Source: Rothia sp035916755
Lineage (GTDB): Bacteria > Actinomycetota > Actinomycetes > Actinomycetales > Micrococcaceae
Length of the DNA: 64,000 bases
Assembly (NCBI RefSeq): GCF_035916755.1
Contig: NZ_JAYWIX010000009.1
Location: 1 to 64,000, forward strand
Direction: 5' to 3'
Below the pieces are notes generated by a model. That model had not been told where the DNA came from, ran no database searches, and was given only the letters and a program-made list of their open reading frames with translations. Of the stretch, positions 29,087 through 37,129 are shown in pieces; within the stretch, counting starts at the first letter, position 1; each line of letters opens with the position of its first letter. Both the position numbers and the translations under genes were made by a program.

Positions 29087-30214
29087 TTAGATCTCCATCT
29101 TGAACTGCTGTGAGAAACGGACGTCGCCTTCAATCATGTCGCGCATATCCTGTACGCCGTTGCGGAACATGAGGGTACGTTCGATGCCCATACCAAAAGC
29201 GAAACCTGAGTAAACTTCGGGGTCAACACCGGCTGCTCGCAGCACGTTGGGGTTGACCATGCCGCAGCCGCCCCACTCGATCCAGCGGGGGCCGCCCTTG
29301 GCGTCCGGGTGCCAGACGTCCAGCTCAGCGGACGGCTCGGTGAAGGGGAAGTAGTTGGGGCGCAGACGAATCTTTGCTTCTTCGCCGAACATGGCGCGGG
29401 CCATGTGTTCCAGGGTGCCCTTGAGGTCGGCCATGGTCAGGCCCTTATCGACGGCCAGGCCCTCAATCTGGTGGAAGACCGGGGTGTGGGTGGCATCGAG
29501 CTCATCGGTGCGGTAGACCTGGCCGGGGCAAACCACATACAGGGGCAGGTCACGAGACAGCAGGGAACGCATCTGCACCGGTGAAGTGTGAGTACGCAGC
29601 ATCAGGTGGGCGCTAGTGGGCTCCACGAAGAAGGTATCCTGCAGTTCACGCGCCGGGTGGTCAGGCTTGAAGTTCAGCGAATCAAAGTTGTACCACTCTG
29701 ATTCAAGTTCGGGGCCGTCGGCAATCTCCCAGCCCATGCCCACGAAGATATCGCACATCTGCTCCTGCAGGACGCTGATGGGGTGGCGGCCACCGATACG
29801 GCGGCGAGGAGTGTGGGCAGTGACATCCACAGCCTCTTCAACCAGAATACGAGCGTCGCGCTCTTCTTCCAGCTCAGCGTTACGGGCCTCAAGAGCCTTA
29901 GTCAGGCGTCCACGCGCCTGGCCCATGAGCTTACCCACCTCAGCCTTGTGCTCCTTACGCAAATCACGCATCTGCTTATTAGCCAGGGTGAAGCCAGCCT
30001 TATCGCCCGTGAAATCCAGGCGCACGCGCTTAAGTTCTTCGAAGTCAGCGGTTTTTTCAGCGATTTCCTTCTGCGCACGCTCAAACTCGGCGGCGAAGGC
30101 TTCGCGGACGGTCGCCAGACCGTTCTCGGGGTCTTTTTCTAGAATGGCGCGAATATTAGCCAGCACCTGGAAGGGTGTGGGGTTCTCAGGCACCTCGGGC
30201 AAAGAATCAGTCAT
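29087..30214 (-). CDS. pheS: phenylalanyl-tRNA synthetase alpha subunit
   Basis: This 375-residue catalytic class II subunit has an N-terminal coiled coil (residues ~60-120). Motif 2 lies in RTHTSPVQMR, and the Phe-binding and motif 3 regions in GCGMVNPNVL and GFAFGMGIERTLMF. I use ATG 30214 (MTDSLPEVPENP), with GAGAAG 5 bases upstream; a GTG two codons earlier is possible. In the leader a small hairpin, GGGCGC/GCGCCC near 30244-30261, is visible, but no T-box or Phe-rich leader peptide. A possible promoter lies near 30300. Confidence 0.97.
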   Translation of the reverse strand: MTDSLPEVPENPTPFQVLANIRAILEKDPENGLATVREAFAAEFERAQKEIAEKTADFEELKRVRLDFTGDKAGFTLANKQMRDLRKEHKAEVGKLMGQARGRLTKALEARNAELEEERDARILVEEAVDVTAHTPRRRIGGRHPISVLQEQMCDIFVGMGWEIADGPELESEWYNFDSLNFKPDHPARELQDTFFVEPTSAHLMLRTHTSPVQMRSLLSRDLPLYVVCPGQVYRTDELDATHTPVFHQIEGLAVDKGLTMADLKGTLEHMARAMFGEEAKIRLRPNYFPFTEPSAELDVWHPDAKGGPRWIEWGGCGMVNPNVLRAAGVDPEVYSGFAFGMGIERTLMFRNGVQDMRDMIEGDVRFSQQFKMEI

Positions 30215-30363
30215 CTGCACTTCTCTTCACATTGTGGGCGAAACGGGCGCTTACCGCGCCCAGGGCATCAAGACAATAGTTTAGTGCAAAAAGGTGAAGC
30301 AGGCTCGCGCTCGATGGGAAAGGAGCGGACGCTGCCCGCAGGTAAATGACCGCTAACAGGCAG

Positions 30364-30804
30364 TTAGGGCGCTGGAATAACATCAACCCGCTCAAAGAAG
30401 GCACGGGCAACAGGGGTAAAGGTTAGGCCAAGCCAGGTGAGGTTGGCTAGAGACCACATCAAGAAGCAGGCCATAATTCCCGGGTTTACATCGGAGGGCA
30501 TAGTCCAGATGAGAGAAATGAGCGAGACAGTACTGACAACCGTACAGACAAACCCGAGCAGATTAGCGGCTCCTGCTTTTTGCCAGGTGCCGGTGCGGCG
30601 GATAACCCAGATATACAGCAAAGAGGTGAGGGCGATTGAAATAACAGCACTCACGATTCCCCGTGTACCGCTGATATCAAGGGAAGTAACCGTTAGCGTC
30701 AGGTAAGCGATACCCGACAGCACTAAAATGCCCTGCATTACTCGGATAACCGTGGGCACCTCTCCCCTGCTAAAGGCCAGTTGCTGTTTCTCTTTGTCTT
30801 TCAT
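30364..30804 (-). CDS. four-segment membrane protein, function unknown
   Basis: This 146-residue protein has a charged cytoplasmic start (MKDKEKQQLAFSRGE) and four hydrophobic stretches, near residues 22-42, 48-68, 80-101 and 108-128. I recognise no motif. ATG 30804 has AAAGGAGG about 9 bases upstream, a strong ribosome binding site. It stands alone between pheS and another small membrane protein. It may belong to the broad class of small actinobacterial integral membrane proteins. Confidence 0.75.
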   Translation of the reverse strand: MKDKEKQQLAFSRGEVPTVIRVMQGILVLSGIAYLTLTVTSLDISGTRGIVSAVISIALTSLLYIWVIRRTGTWQKAGAANLLGFVCTVVSTVSLISLIWTMPSDVNPGIMACFLMWSLANLTWLGLTFTPVARAFFERVDVIPAP

Positions 30805-30877
30805 GAATCATCAGCCTCCTTTCTTTTAGGGTAACGACCAGCCGGTCACGGTTCAAGATCATGAAGTTCGCACAGAA

Positions 30878-30908
30878 ATGGGCCCTCCGGATCAACCGAA
30901 GGGCCCAT
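30878..30908 (-). terminator. hairpin terminator after the membrane gene at 30928
   Basis: ATGGGCCCTCCGG and CCGAAGGGCCCAT form a 13-bp stem with one mismatch around ATCAA. The following minus-strand sequence, TTCTGTGCG, is only weakly T-rich, so efficiency is uncertain. Confidence 0.65.
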
Positions 30909-30927
30909 CACAGCTAGAAGATAAGGT

Positions 30928-31437
30928 CTAGCGCAGGATTGAAGCAACGGACTTATTCGATACCGCAACAATCCAGACGATGGCCAGAACCAGCCAAACA
31001 ATGCAAAGAACAACGACAATTAGCGAGATGTAGAGTGAGCCCAGCGCCGAGAAGGCTGCACCAAGAATTCCCAGACCCGCGAAAACATAGCCGGTGATGC
31101 GACCAGCTTTTTTGCGCTTGCTCATCAGGCTGTATACCAACGCAAAGAGCGCCAGCCCAATGAGAACACCAATCACTGTATAGACGGGGTTCTGGTCAGT
31201 TGGAACAGTTTCTCCCAGCACATCAATAGTTGCGGGTGTAAGTACGTAGCTCAGTGTCTGCATCAACAGGTAGACAACAGCAGTAGCCAGCAGAATCATC
31301 TGCGAGAGCTTAAGCTTCTGCTCGGCATCGGGGGCAACCTGCGGCTCAGGGCTGAAACCGGGCTGACCACTCATATACATGGCCTGGGTGTCGTTCGGTG
31401 CGGAGTGGTCGTTAGTTCCGTAGGGTGTCTGCGACAT
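30928..31437 (-). CDS. membrane protein with proline-rich cytoplasmic start, function unknown
   Basis: This 169-residue protein begins with about 40 polar residues (GTNDHSAPNDTQAMYMSGQP), a style common in actinobacterial membrane proteins. Four hydrophobic segments follow, near 47-67, 85-104, 112-134 and 138-160. The C-terminus is short (NKSVASILR). The family is unknown to me. The ATG at 31437 has GGAGG about 5 bases upstream. It is not visibly linked to its neighbours beyond strand. Confidence 0.75.
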   Translation of the reverse strand: MSQTPYGTNDHSAPNDTQAMYMSGQPGFSPEPQVAPDAEQKLKLSQMILLATAVVYLLMQTLSYVLTPATIDVLGETVPTDQNPVYTVIGVLIGLALFALVYSLMSKRKKAGRITGYVFAGLGILGAAFSALGSLYISLIVVVLCIVWLVLAIVWIVAVSNKSVASILR

Positions 31438-31547
31438 GTCTAAACCTCCATGTGAAAGATGTGTTGCGTACTACACATCATACCGGAGATAAAAGTCAGA
31501 CACCTTACATTTTCACCGAGGCGAGTTCTATTACGCTCCGCTACAGG

Positions 31548-31991
31548 TTAGGCGGCGCGGACGCCCGCCAGCAGCTCCTCGACAATAGGAAAGTCAGCGG
31601 GAATCCAGGGCAGCTCCAGCACCGTGGCATCAAGCTGCACCCAGCGTAACTCAGCGTGGTCTTGCAGGGCGGTGGCGCGTCCGTCCGCAATTTCTGCAAA
31701 CCAGACCCGCATAGCAGCCTTCTCGTTCAGCACCCAGCCCTGCGAGTGGGGCCCTGCGATTTCGGTGCCGAGCCGGGCGGTAATGCCGAGCTCTTCGCGC
31801 AGTTCGCGCAGCAGGGCGTCCTCACACCCTTCCCCTGCCTCGACCTTGCCGCCGGGGAACTCCCACAGGCCCGCAAGCGCGGGCGGGGCAGAGCGCTGGC
31901 CGACCAGCAGGCGGGTAGGGGTAGCCAGAGAATCAACGATAGCGGCCCCGACCACCTGCACCGGGTAGACGGTGTTGGTGCGCTCCCCCAC
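31548..31991 (-). CDS. MutT-type NUDIX hydrolase (8-oxo-dGTP diphosphatase-like)
   Basis: The NUDIX box is complete: GKVEAGEGC..ALLRELREELGI, preceded by LWEFPGG as in MutT proteins that remove oxidised dGTP. The protein has 147 residues. I chose GTG 31991, which shares one base with the TAG of the methyltransferase gene (TAGTG) and has AAGGG 6 bases upstream, giving VGERTNTVYPVQVVGAAI. The open frame extends 168 bases more, but that part is an Arg-rich shadow of the upstream gene. Substrate specificity is inferred from the box context. Confidence 0.9.
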   Translation of the reverse strand: MGERTNTVYPVQVVGAAIVDSLATPTRLLVGQRSAPPALAGLWEFPGGKVEAGEGCEDALLRELREELGITARLGTEIAGPHSQGWVLNEKAAMRVWFAEIADGRATALQDHAELRWVQLDATVLELPWIPADFPIVEELLAGVRAA

Positions 31992-32926
31992 TAGTCGCCC
32001 TTGCGGTTCTGAGCCAGGGACGAGGCGAAGAGGCAGACGCCAGCTGCCATGCCGACGTTCAGCGACTCGGCGGCACCGCGCAGGGGCACGGCCACGCGCA
32101 GGGAGGCGGCGGCTTTTTCTTCGCCGCTTAGGCCAGCCGCCTCGTTGCCGAAGAGCCACATGGTGGGCTTGGCCAGGTCGTACTTAACCTTCTTGCGCGG
32201 TTCGACACCGTTGCGCAGGGCGAAGGCGGCGTCCTGCAGGTCGTCGAGGGAGACTCGGCCGTAGCCGTCCGCCGCGAGCACGCCGATGCCCTGGGCCTTG
32301 GCGTCTTCAGCGAAGTCTTCGAGGTCAATGCCCTGGATAACGGGCACGTGGAAGAGGGATCCTGCGGTGGAGCGCACTGCCTTGGGGTTGTAGAGGTCAA
32401 CTGCCCCCTTGGTAGTGACAATGAGGTCAGCACCGGCGGCATCGGCGGCGCGCAGGATGGTGCCGGCGTTGCCCGGGTCCTGAACGCGGGCCAGGACAGC
32501 GATGAGCTTGGGGTTGATGGCGCCTTCACCCCAGATGTCGGAGGGGGCGATATCGTTCTGGAAGGCAACGGCGATGATGCCCTGGGGGCTGACGGACTCT
32601 GCCATGGCGGCGAGGACGGGCTCGGTCACCATGCGCATGAAGACCTTGCGACCGGCCTCAGGGGTGGGGGTGCCGTGGACGTCTTCGAGCAGGTCGACGA
32701 TGTCGGGGTGGCGGTCAAAGGCGCGTTCGGTGATGTAGACGGCGTCGAGCAGGGGCTTGATCTGGTGGGCTTTGAGGGCTTCGCGGACAGCCTGCGGCCC
32801 CTCAACCAGGAAGTGCCCGGTCTTGGTGCGGGCTGCCCGGGTGGCAAGCTTGGCGATGTCTTTGACGCGGTCTGCCTGGGGGTTTTCCATGACAACAGGG
32901 GTGCTGAGGCGTTCTTTGAAGTCCAT
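31991..32926 (-). CDS. SpoU/TrmH-family RNA 2'-O-methyltransferase
   Basis: This 311-residue SPOUT methyltransferase has an N-terminal substrate-binding domain (GHFLVEGPQAVREAL) and a C-terminal knotted domain. The three motifs are DPGNAGTILRAADAAGAD, LFGNEAAGLS and AESLNVGMAAGV. Family members methylate 23S rRNA or tRNA ribose; the exact site cannot be read here (RlmB/TsnR-like). It starts at ATG 32926. It is coupled by a one-base overlap to the NUDIX gene. Confidence 0.92.
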   Translation of the reverse strand: MDFKERLSTPVVMENPQADRVKDIAKLATRAARTKTGHFLVEGPQAVREALKAHQIKPLLDAVYITERAFDRHPDIVDLLEDVHGTPTPEAGRKVFMRMVTEPVLAAMAESVSPQGIIAVAFQNDIAPSDIWGEGAINPKLIAVLARVQDPGNAGTILRAADAAGADLIVTTKGAVDLYNPKAVRSTAGSLFHVPVIQGIDLEDFAEDAKAQGIGVLAADGYGRVSLDDLQDAAFALRNGVEPRKKVKYDLAKPTMWLFGNEAAGLSGEEKAAASLRVAVPLRGAAESLNVGMAAGVCLFASSLAQNRKGD

Positions 32927-33133
32927 AGGGTCTATTGTCTCATGGCTAGTTTGCTGGCCAGTCAGATTGTGGGGAAGGACGCGATGGGGTGGGTTTACTC
33001 TTGTTAGAAAGTGGGGGCGGGGACACAGACAGAGTTAGCTGTGCTTGGTAAGGTAGTAGACACGAAACCTGTATTTTTCGCGCCCTTTCTGGTCAAGGTC
33101 GCCCAGCTATCAGGTTGATGGTAAGGAGTCATC

Positions 33134-33727
33134 TTGAAAACTGATCTTGAAAAGTATGTTCAGATTTTTGAGCAGTTCCTTCGTCATGCCCACAACGAGG
33201 ATTTTCCCTCTATAAATCATTTGAAATTGATGAAGCTTGTGTGGGCTGCTGACCGTTTTCATCTGCGTCAGTTTGGCCGGACTGTTACTAGCGATACCTA
33301 TGTTGCGATGAAGAATGGCCCTGTAGCTTCTGAGGGTCTTGATGTTATTCGTGAATCTGGCACTGGGTATTCGTTGCTTTCCCCTGATCAGCGTCAGTTT
33401 GTTGAAGAGTTTATTGACTTCACGAATCATGAGGTTTCGCTGAAGTCTTCATGCGGTGACGATTTATTGTCACCCTCTGAGAAGATGATGATTCAGAAGT
33501 CGTGGGAGACTTTTAAGGGTTTTGACCCCTTCTATTTGGCGAATTCGATTACCCATCAGTACCCGGAGTGGTCAAAGTTTGAAGGTTTTTTTGAGCTTCA
33601 CCCTAAGAGCCGCCGGGCAATGTCTCTTGAGGATTTCTTTTTGAACCCTGAGAGTGACTCTTTTTTTGCACAGGATGAAAAAACTCTAGAAGCTGCCCAC
33701 GATATTTTTGCTTTAGGTCATTCTTAG
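33134..33727 (+). CDS. Panacea-domain (SocA/DUF4065-like) putative antitoxin
   Basis: The 197-residue protein carries a Panacea domain at about residues 28-150. Its core is KLMKLVWAADRFHLRQFGRT followed by SDTYVAMKNGPV, with HQYPEW later. Panacea proteins are known as antitoxins that pair with many unrelated toxins, and SocA is a proteolysis adaptor of the same family. The TTG start at 33134 is supported by AAGGAG 5 bases upstream. The gene is visibly richer in A+T than its neighbours, with codons such as GTT, CTT and TTT, which suggests transfer. An unrecognised gene follows after 39 bases on the same strand, as expected for a toxin-antitoxin operon. Confidence 0.88.
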   Translation: MKTDLEKYVQIFEQFLRHAHNEDFPSINHLKLMKLVWAADRFHLRQFGRTVTSDTYVAMKNGPVASEGLDVIRESGTGYSLLSPDQRQFVEEFIDFTNHEVSLKSSCGDDLLSPSEKMMIQKSWETFKGFDPFYLANSITHQYPEWSKFEGFFELHPKSRRAMSLEDFFLNPESDSFFAQDEKTLEAAHDIFALGHS

Positions 33728-33766
33728 CTAGCAACCGCGTAAGCAGTCGTTTGGTGGGAGCTTGCT

Positions 33767-34252
33767 GTGCTTGAGAAGAATCTTAATTTATGGGCGTTGT
33801 CTGTTCGTGTAGGCACCGTCTTTAAGTTCCGTGGCGAAAAGCCCTTTCCTGCGAACCGCGAGGTGGGCCATCATTTCATTGTTGTAGGTGTTGATGAGAA
33901 ACGCCAGCAGTTGTACTACGTGGTGAATGGTAGTTCTAAGGTGTCACGTTGGAAGGCGAATATTCATAGAACTTTAGGGGCGTTTCCTGGTGTTCGCCCG
34001 GAAGACACCTATGTGGTTATTCCTGGTGGTCAAACCCCGTACTTCCCTCGTGAGACGATGGTGAACTGCAACGCGGTTCATTCTTTATCGCTTGAAGATT
34101 TGAAGAGCGGAAAATTTGAGATGGTCAGCCCAGGTTATCTGGACGAGAGCAACCTGAGATTCTTATTTCAGATTTTAAGGGCTGTGGTTGCTAGCCCCCA
34201 AGTCAGCGAGAGAGCTAAGAGAGACGCTAGAGGCCTCGTAGAGGAAAACTAG
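33767..34252 (+). CDS. unrecognised protein paired with the Panacea gene, candidate toxin
   Basis: I do not recognise this 161-residue soluble protein. Residues 15-58 (VGTVFKFRGEKPF, HHFIVVGVDEKRQQLYYVVN) suggest a small beta barrel loosely like PemK/MazF-type folds. TYVVIPGG, PYFPRETMVNCN and SLEDLKSGKFEMV follow, then a helical C-terminus (RFLFQILRAVVASPQ). GTG 33767 has GGGAG 6 bases upstream. It lies 39 bases after the Panacea gene and is followed by a terminator, so the two form a two-gene unit of similar A+T-rich composition. Toxin function is inferred only from this partner; the fold is a guess. Confidence 0.6.
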   Translation: MLEKNLNLWALSVRVGTVFKFRGEKPFPANREVGHHFIVVGVDEKRQQLYYVVNGSSKVSRWKANIHRTLGAFPGVRPEDTYVVIPGGQTPYFPRETMVNCNAVHSLSLEDLKSGKFEMVSPGYLDESNLRFLFQILRAVVASPQVSERAKRDARGLVEEN

Positions 34253-34338
34253 CCCGAGAGGCAAATAACTCTGTTCAAGCTCAAGGAAATAGGCCTGTTT
34301 GTTCCGCTATGTAAGTGGTAGTCTTTTCTTAACCGTTC

Positions 34339-34372
34339 AGCCCGCACCACCTATTGGAGGTGGTAGTGGGCT
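34339..34372 (+). terminator. terminator of the Panacea operon
   Basis: AGCCCGCACCACCT pairs with AGGTGGTAGTGGGCT around ATTGG, with one bulged A. GGATCTCTTT follows on the plus strand. It lies about 90 bases after the second gene. Confidence 0.75.
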
Positions 34373-34399
34373 GGATCTCTTTAAGGCCGAGGATGCAAC

Positions 34400-34884
34400 T
34401 TAGCTGATGATTTCGCTGAATCGCTCGTAGAACCGCTGAAGACGGTTGATAAGGCGTTCTCCTTACGTGCAGCACGACTTTCACCGTTTGCGGGTCGAGC
34501 AAAGCGGGAGCCGGTGGCCTTCATCAGTCGACCAATGCGTTCCCCATGGGTAGGCACTCCCCCGGCCAACCATGCATCAGCTATTAGCGCTCGTGTAGGT
34601 TCAGGGTTCAGCTTTTCCTCTTCAATAATCTTGTTGAGTTCGGCTGATGACTGCTCCTGAACGTGCTTCTTCCATTCACCCTGCACGTCGTCCTCGTCGA
34701 AGGATACCTTGTCGAGGAAGCCTTCGATGAGGTCCTTTTTATTGTGCAGGGTGGGGCTTGAATCAACGGCACGTGTAATCTGCGAGCGCACCTCCTCATC
34801 GGTTCCATTACTTCGTCGGTACTGTTCGACCAGCATGAGAATATGGTCGACACCGACCGAAACCTGTTTGATGAGTTCGATTTC
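34400..34884 (-). pseudogene. hsdR: remnant of type I restriction subunit HsdR (C-terminal end)
   Basis: The minus-strand frame reads EIELIKQVSVGVDHILMLVE, then DSSPTLHNKKDLIEGF, ELNKIIEEEKLNPEPTRALI and RLMKATGSRFA. This is the helical C-terminal domain of type I R subunits (usual length about 1000 residues). Everything before it is missing. Near 34458 the frame is broken: the shifted frame gives LINRLQRFYERFSEIIS and a TAA at 34402-34400, the proper family end, so a base was lost. It is joined directly to the 5' end of hsdM at about 34884. No function remains. Confidence 0.85.
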
Positions 34885-35168
34885 TCGAAGAGGTCCTCAG
34901 GGAAGATAAAGAAGCCCTTTTCCTCAACTGTATCTTCGATAGCCTCCGGGTTCTCAGCAATCTCGACGTTGGTCAGGGTCGCGTAGCTGGACTCGCTCTC
35001 TTCTAGCTCGCTATCAAGGTAGGCCGTGAGGTTTTCCGAGATAAAGCGGTAGAACATGAGCCCCAAAACGTATTGTTTGAAGTCCCACCCATCGACGCTA
35101 CCGCGCAGGTCATTCGCAATTTTCCATAGGGCGCGGTGCAACTCTGCTCGCTCAAGTTCCTGACTCAT
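34885..35168 (-). pseudogene. hsdM: remnant of type I DNA methyltransferase HsdM (N-terminal end)
   Basis: About 95 codons of the HsdM N-terminal domain survive: ELHRALWKIANDLRGSVDGW, DFKQYVLGLMFYRFISENL and EEKGFFIFPEDLFE. The family is normally about 500 residues with a C-terminal NPPF motif, absent here. After residue ~95 the frame passes into out-of-frame hsdR sequence. The start ATG 35168 is intact. hsdS and most of hsdM and hsdR have been deleted, leaving the two outer ends of the locus. Confidence 0.88.
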
Positions 35169-35352
35169 TTAGTCTTTCTTTCCGGTGTGCATGGCTAAAC
35201 TAGCCATATCCACTTATTCCGGTTTCTACTCAAATTCTAGTAGGTGAATCCCTACGTATTTTTCATTGCTATTAGCCCGCCCCGGAATAAACTCCTTTCC
35301 CCGCTTGTTGACCTGGAAGCACTAACCTGCCCCACAATGAAAGGTACAGACC

Positions 35353-36018
35353 GTGCAGAACCAAGACATCAAGCAGCTCGTCCTCGACGCCGCCCACCGC
35401 CGCCGCGCCATCAAGTTCTTCGACCCCGAGAAGAAAATCAGCGACGACGACATCAACTACATCCTCGAAACCGCCCGCCTCTCCCCCAGCTCCGTCGGCG
35501 CTCAGGGTTGGCGCTTTGTCGTCCTGCAAAACCCCGACATCCGCGAAGCCCTCAAGCCCTTCAGCTGGGGAGCAGCCCGCCAGCTCGATGGTGCAAGCCA
35601 CTTCGTTCTGCTCCTAGCCAACCGCAATATGCAGCACGATGGCCCCCACATGCAGGCGTCGCTCAACTCCCGTAATCTCTCCCCCGAAGACCACGCTAAG
35701 GCCCTCGAAACCTACAAGAGCTTCCAGATCAACGACATGGGGCTAACCACCGACCGTGCCCTCTTCGACTGGGCCGCCAAGCAGACCTACATTGCCCTGG
35801 GCAACATGATGACCGCAGCCGCACTCATCGGCGTTGACTCCTGCCCCATTGAGGGCTTCAACGCAGACAAGGCCAACGCCCTACTGGCAGAGCACGGCAT
35901 CATCGACCCCGAAACCGAAGGCATTGTCTCTATGCTCGCCCTCGGCTACCGCACCGAAGACCTCCCCTGGCCCCAGACCCGCAAGCCCGCCGAAGAGGTC
36001 ATCACCTGGGTCAACTAA
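35353..36018 (+). CDS. NAD(P)H-dependent nitroreductase-family flavoprotein
   Basis: This 221-residue FMN enzyme has RRRAIKFFDPEKKISDDD at the start and RLSPSSVGAQGWRFVVL for the FMN and partner contact. QTYIALGNMMTAAALIGVDS and a C-terminal ALGYRTEDLPWPQTRK complete the NfsB-like pattern. Such enzymes reduce nitro- and quinone compounds; the physiological substrate is not evident. GTG 35353 has AAAGG 8 bases upstream. It is followed by a strong bidirectional terminator and is flanked by decaying genes, but is itself intact. Confidence 0.9.
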   Translation: MQNQDIKQLVLDAAHRRRAIKFFDPEKKISDDDINYILETARLSPSSVGAQGWRFVVLQNPDIREALKPFSWGAARQLDGASHFVLLLANRNMQHDGPHMQASLNSRNLSPEDHAKALETYKSFQINDMGLTTDRALFDWAAKQTYIALGNMMTAAALIGVDSCPIEGFNADKANALLAEHGIIDPETEGIVSMLALGYRTEDLPWPQTRKPAEEVITWVN

Positions 36019-36057
36019 CAAGGCCCTAGCCCACCGCACACTCCAGGCAGCGCAGAA

Positions 36058-36105
36058 AAGCCCACCCCGCCGCCGTCCGCCCACGGACAAAAGCGGGGTG
36101 GGCTT
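36058..36105. terminator. bidirectional terminator after the nitroreductase gene
   Basis: AAGCCCACCCCGC (36058-36070) and GCGGGGTGGGCTT (36093-36105) form a perfect 13-bp stem with a 22-base loop that holds CCGTCCG..CGGAC. Short A and T runs lie at each end. Confidence 0.75.
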
Positions 36106-36164
36106 ACCTGCGCCGGTTTCAGTTGACCCTTGAAACGAAAATAAACTAGAAGTACCTTTAAGGC

Positions 36165-36386
36165 TTGATTTCCGTAAGCCTCTCAGAGTTCCGCGCCAAC
36201 CAAAGCGACTACATTGCCGTAGCCCAAAAAGTACCCGTAGAGCTCACCTCAGACGGATCAAAGCGCCGGGCCGTTGTGGTATCCCCTGAATTTTTTGACC
36301 GCGCCGTCCAAGCCCTCGAAGACCAGGCCGATATCGCAGATGCCGCAAAAGCACGCTCAGAGAATGAAAGAATCAGCCACAGGTAA
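36165..36386 (+). CDS. short Phd/YefM-like antitoxin, apparently orphan
   Basis: The 73-residue product resembles Phd-type antitoxins: SVSLSEFRANQSDYIAVAQ, then PVELTSDGSKRRAVVVSPEF and a helical tail ending ENERISHR. In intact relatives the tail usually continues (ERISHEE...), so the end looks clipped. The TTG at 36165 lacks a well-spaced ribosome binding site, although TTGAAA and TACCTT 17 bases apart upstream could give a nearly leaderless transcript. No toxin gene follows; the next 90 bases hold no recognisable frame. Functionality is doubtful. Confidence 0.55.
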   Translation: MISVSLSEFRANQSDYIAVAQKVPVELTSDGSKRRAVVVSPEFFDRAVQALEDQADIADAAKARSENERISHR

Positions 36387-36476
36387 GGTACCAGTATTTC
36401 CTTTCCAGACAAGAAAAAGAAATTGCTCTAAGACCCCATGCGCAAGGTCTAGCTCCAAATATCTACCCTTGAAATC

Positions 36477-36963
36477 ATGCCAATCTACACTCATCGTGCC
36501 CTCAGCGCCGAAGACACTCCCCTGCTCGAACAAAGCGACCCTCGGAACCATGAACTGGTGTGGGCCGCGTTTCGCGCTCACGGACGTCCGCACCCGTCCT
36601 GGATTTTCCCACTACACACGTTGTAAACCAGCACGCGGCGATTTCGGCATCGCCGCATACCACGATGAAGAACCAGCTGGGGTAGTCTGGGCCCTCTACC
36701 TCTCAGCAGATGACCCCGGTTACGGTTACATCGACGAAACAACCCCCGAAGTCAGCCTCTGGGTATCAGAAGAGCACCGCGGCCGCGGTCTTGGCCGAAT
36801 GCTTCTACAGGCCATCATTTCAGAAGCTGCCACCAGGAACTTGAACCAGATTAGCCTCTCTGTAGAAGCCGACAACTTCGCCCGCAACCTCTACCTAGCC
36901 GAGGGCTTCACCCCTGTAGTAGGCCGCGAAAAGGACGGGATGATGCTCCGAGTACTGTCATAA
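36477..36963 (+). pseudogene. GNAT-family acetyltransferase, frameshifted
   Basis: The C-terminal half is a clear GNAT domain: GDFGIAAYHDEEPAGVVWAL, EVSLWVSEEHRGRGLGRML with the acetyl-CoA loop RGRGLG, LSLSVEADNFARNLYLAEGF. The N-terminal half lies in another frame, from ATG 36477: YTHRALSAEDTPLLEQ, the usual GNAT start, ending at a stop after FPLHTL (36624-36626). One extra base between about 36540 and 36625 explains the split. Alternatively an internal ATG at 36550 could express the second half alone, without the first beta strand. No ribosome binding site precedes 36477. Confidence 0.65.
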
Positions 36964-37026
36964 AGCTAGCATCTTGTGCCGCGACCGGCACTTAGCCGCT
37001 CGTCCGTCCCCGCACAAGACCTAACT

Positions 37027-37085
37027 GCCCACCAGACTCTCGCTACGTCCACCTTACGCGTAGACACTGCGAGAATCTGGTGGGC
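37027..37085. repeat. inverted repeat, 17-bp arms
   Basis: The arms 37027-37043 (GCCCACCAGACTCTCGC) and 37069-37085 are complementary with one mismatch; the 25-base spacer adds a CTACG/CGTAG pairing. No T run follows on either strand, so it is a poor terminator. The role is unknown. Confidence 0.7.
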
Positions 37086-37129
37086 GTTCGCTACGCGCCC
37101 GACGCTCCAGCCCCCCAACAGATACCGCA

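Noticed and set aside
30215..30363. T-box or Phe leader peptide before pheS
   Set aside because: No AGGGTGGNACCGCG-type T-box core and no short frame rich in Phe codons; only a small hairpin is present.
31992..32159. N-terminal extension of the NUDIX protein
   Set aside because: Arg-rich shadow of the methyltransferase gene; the GTG at 31991 with AAGGG is the better start.
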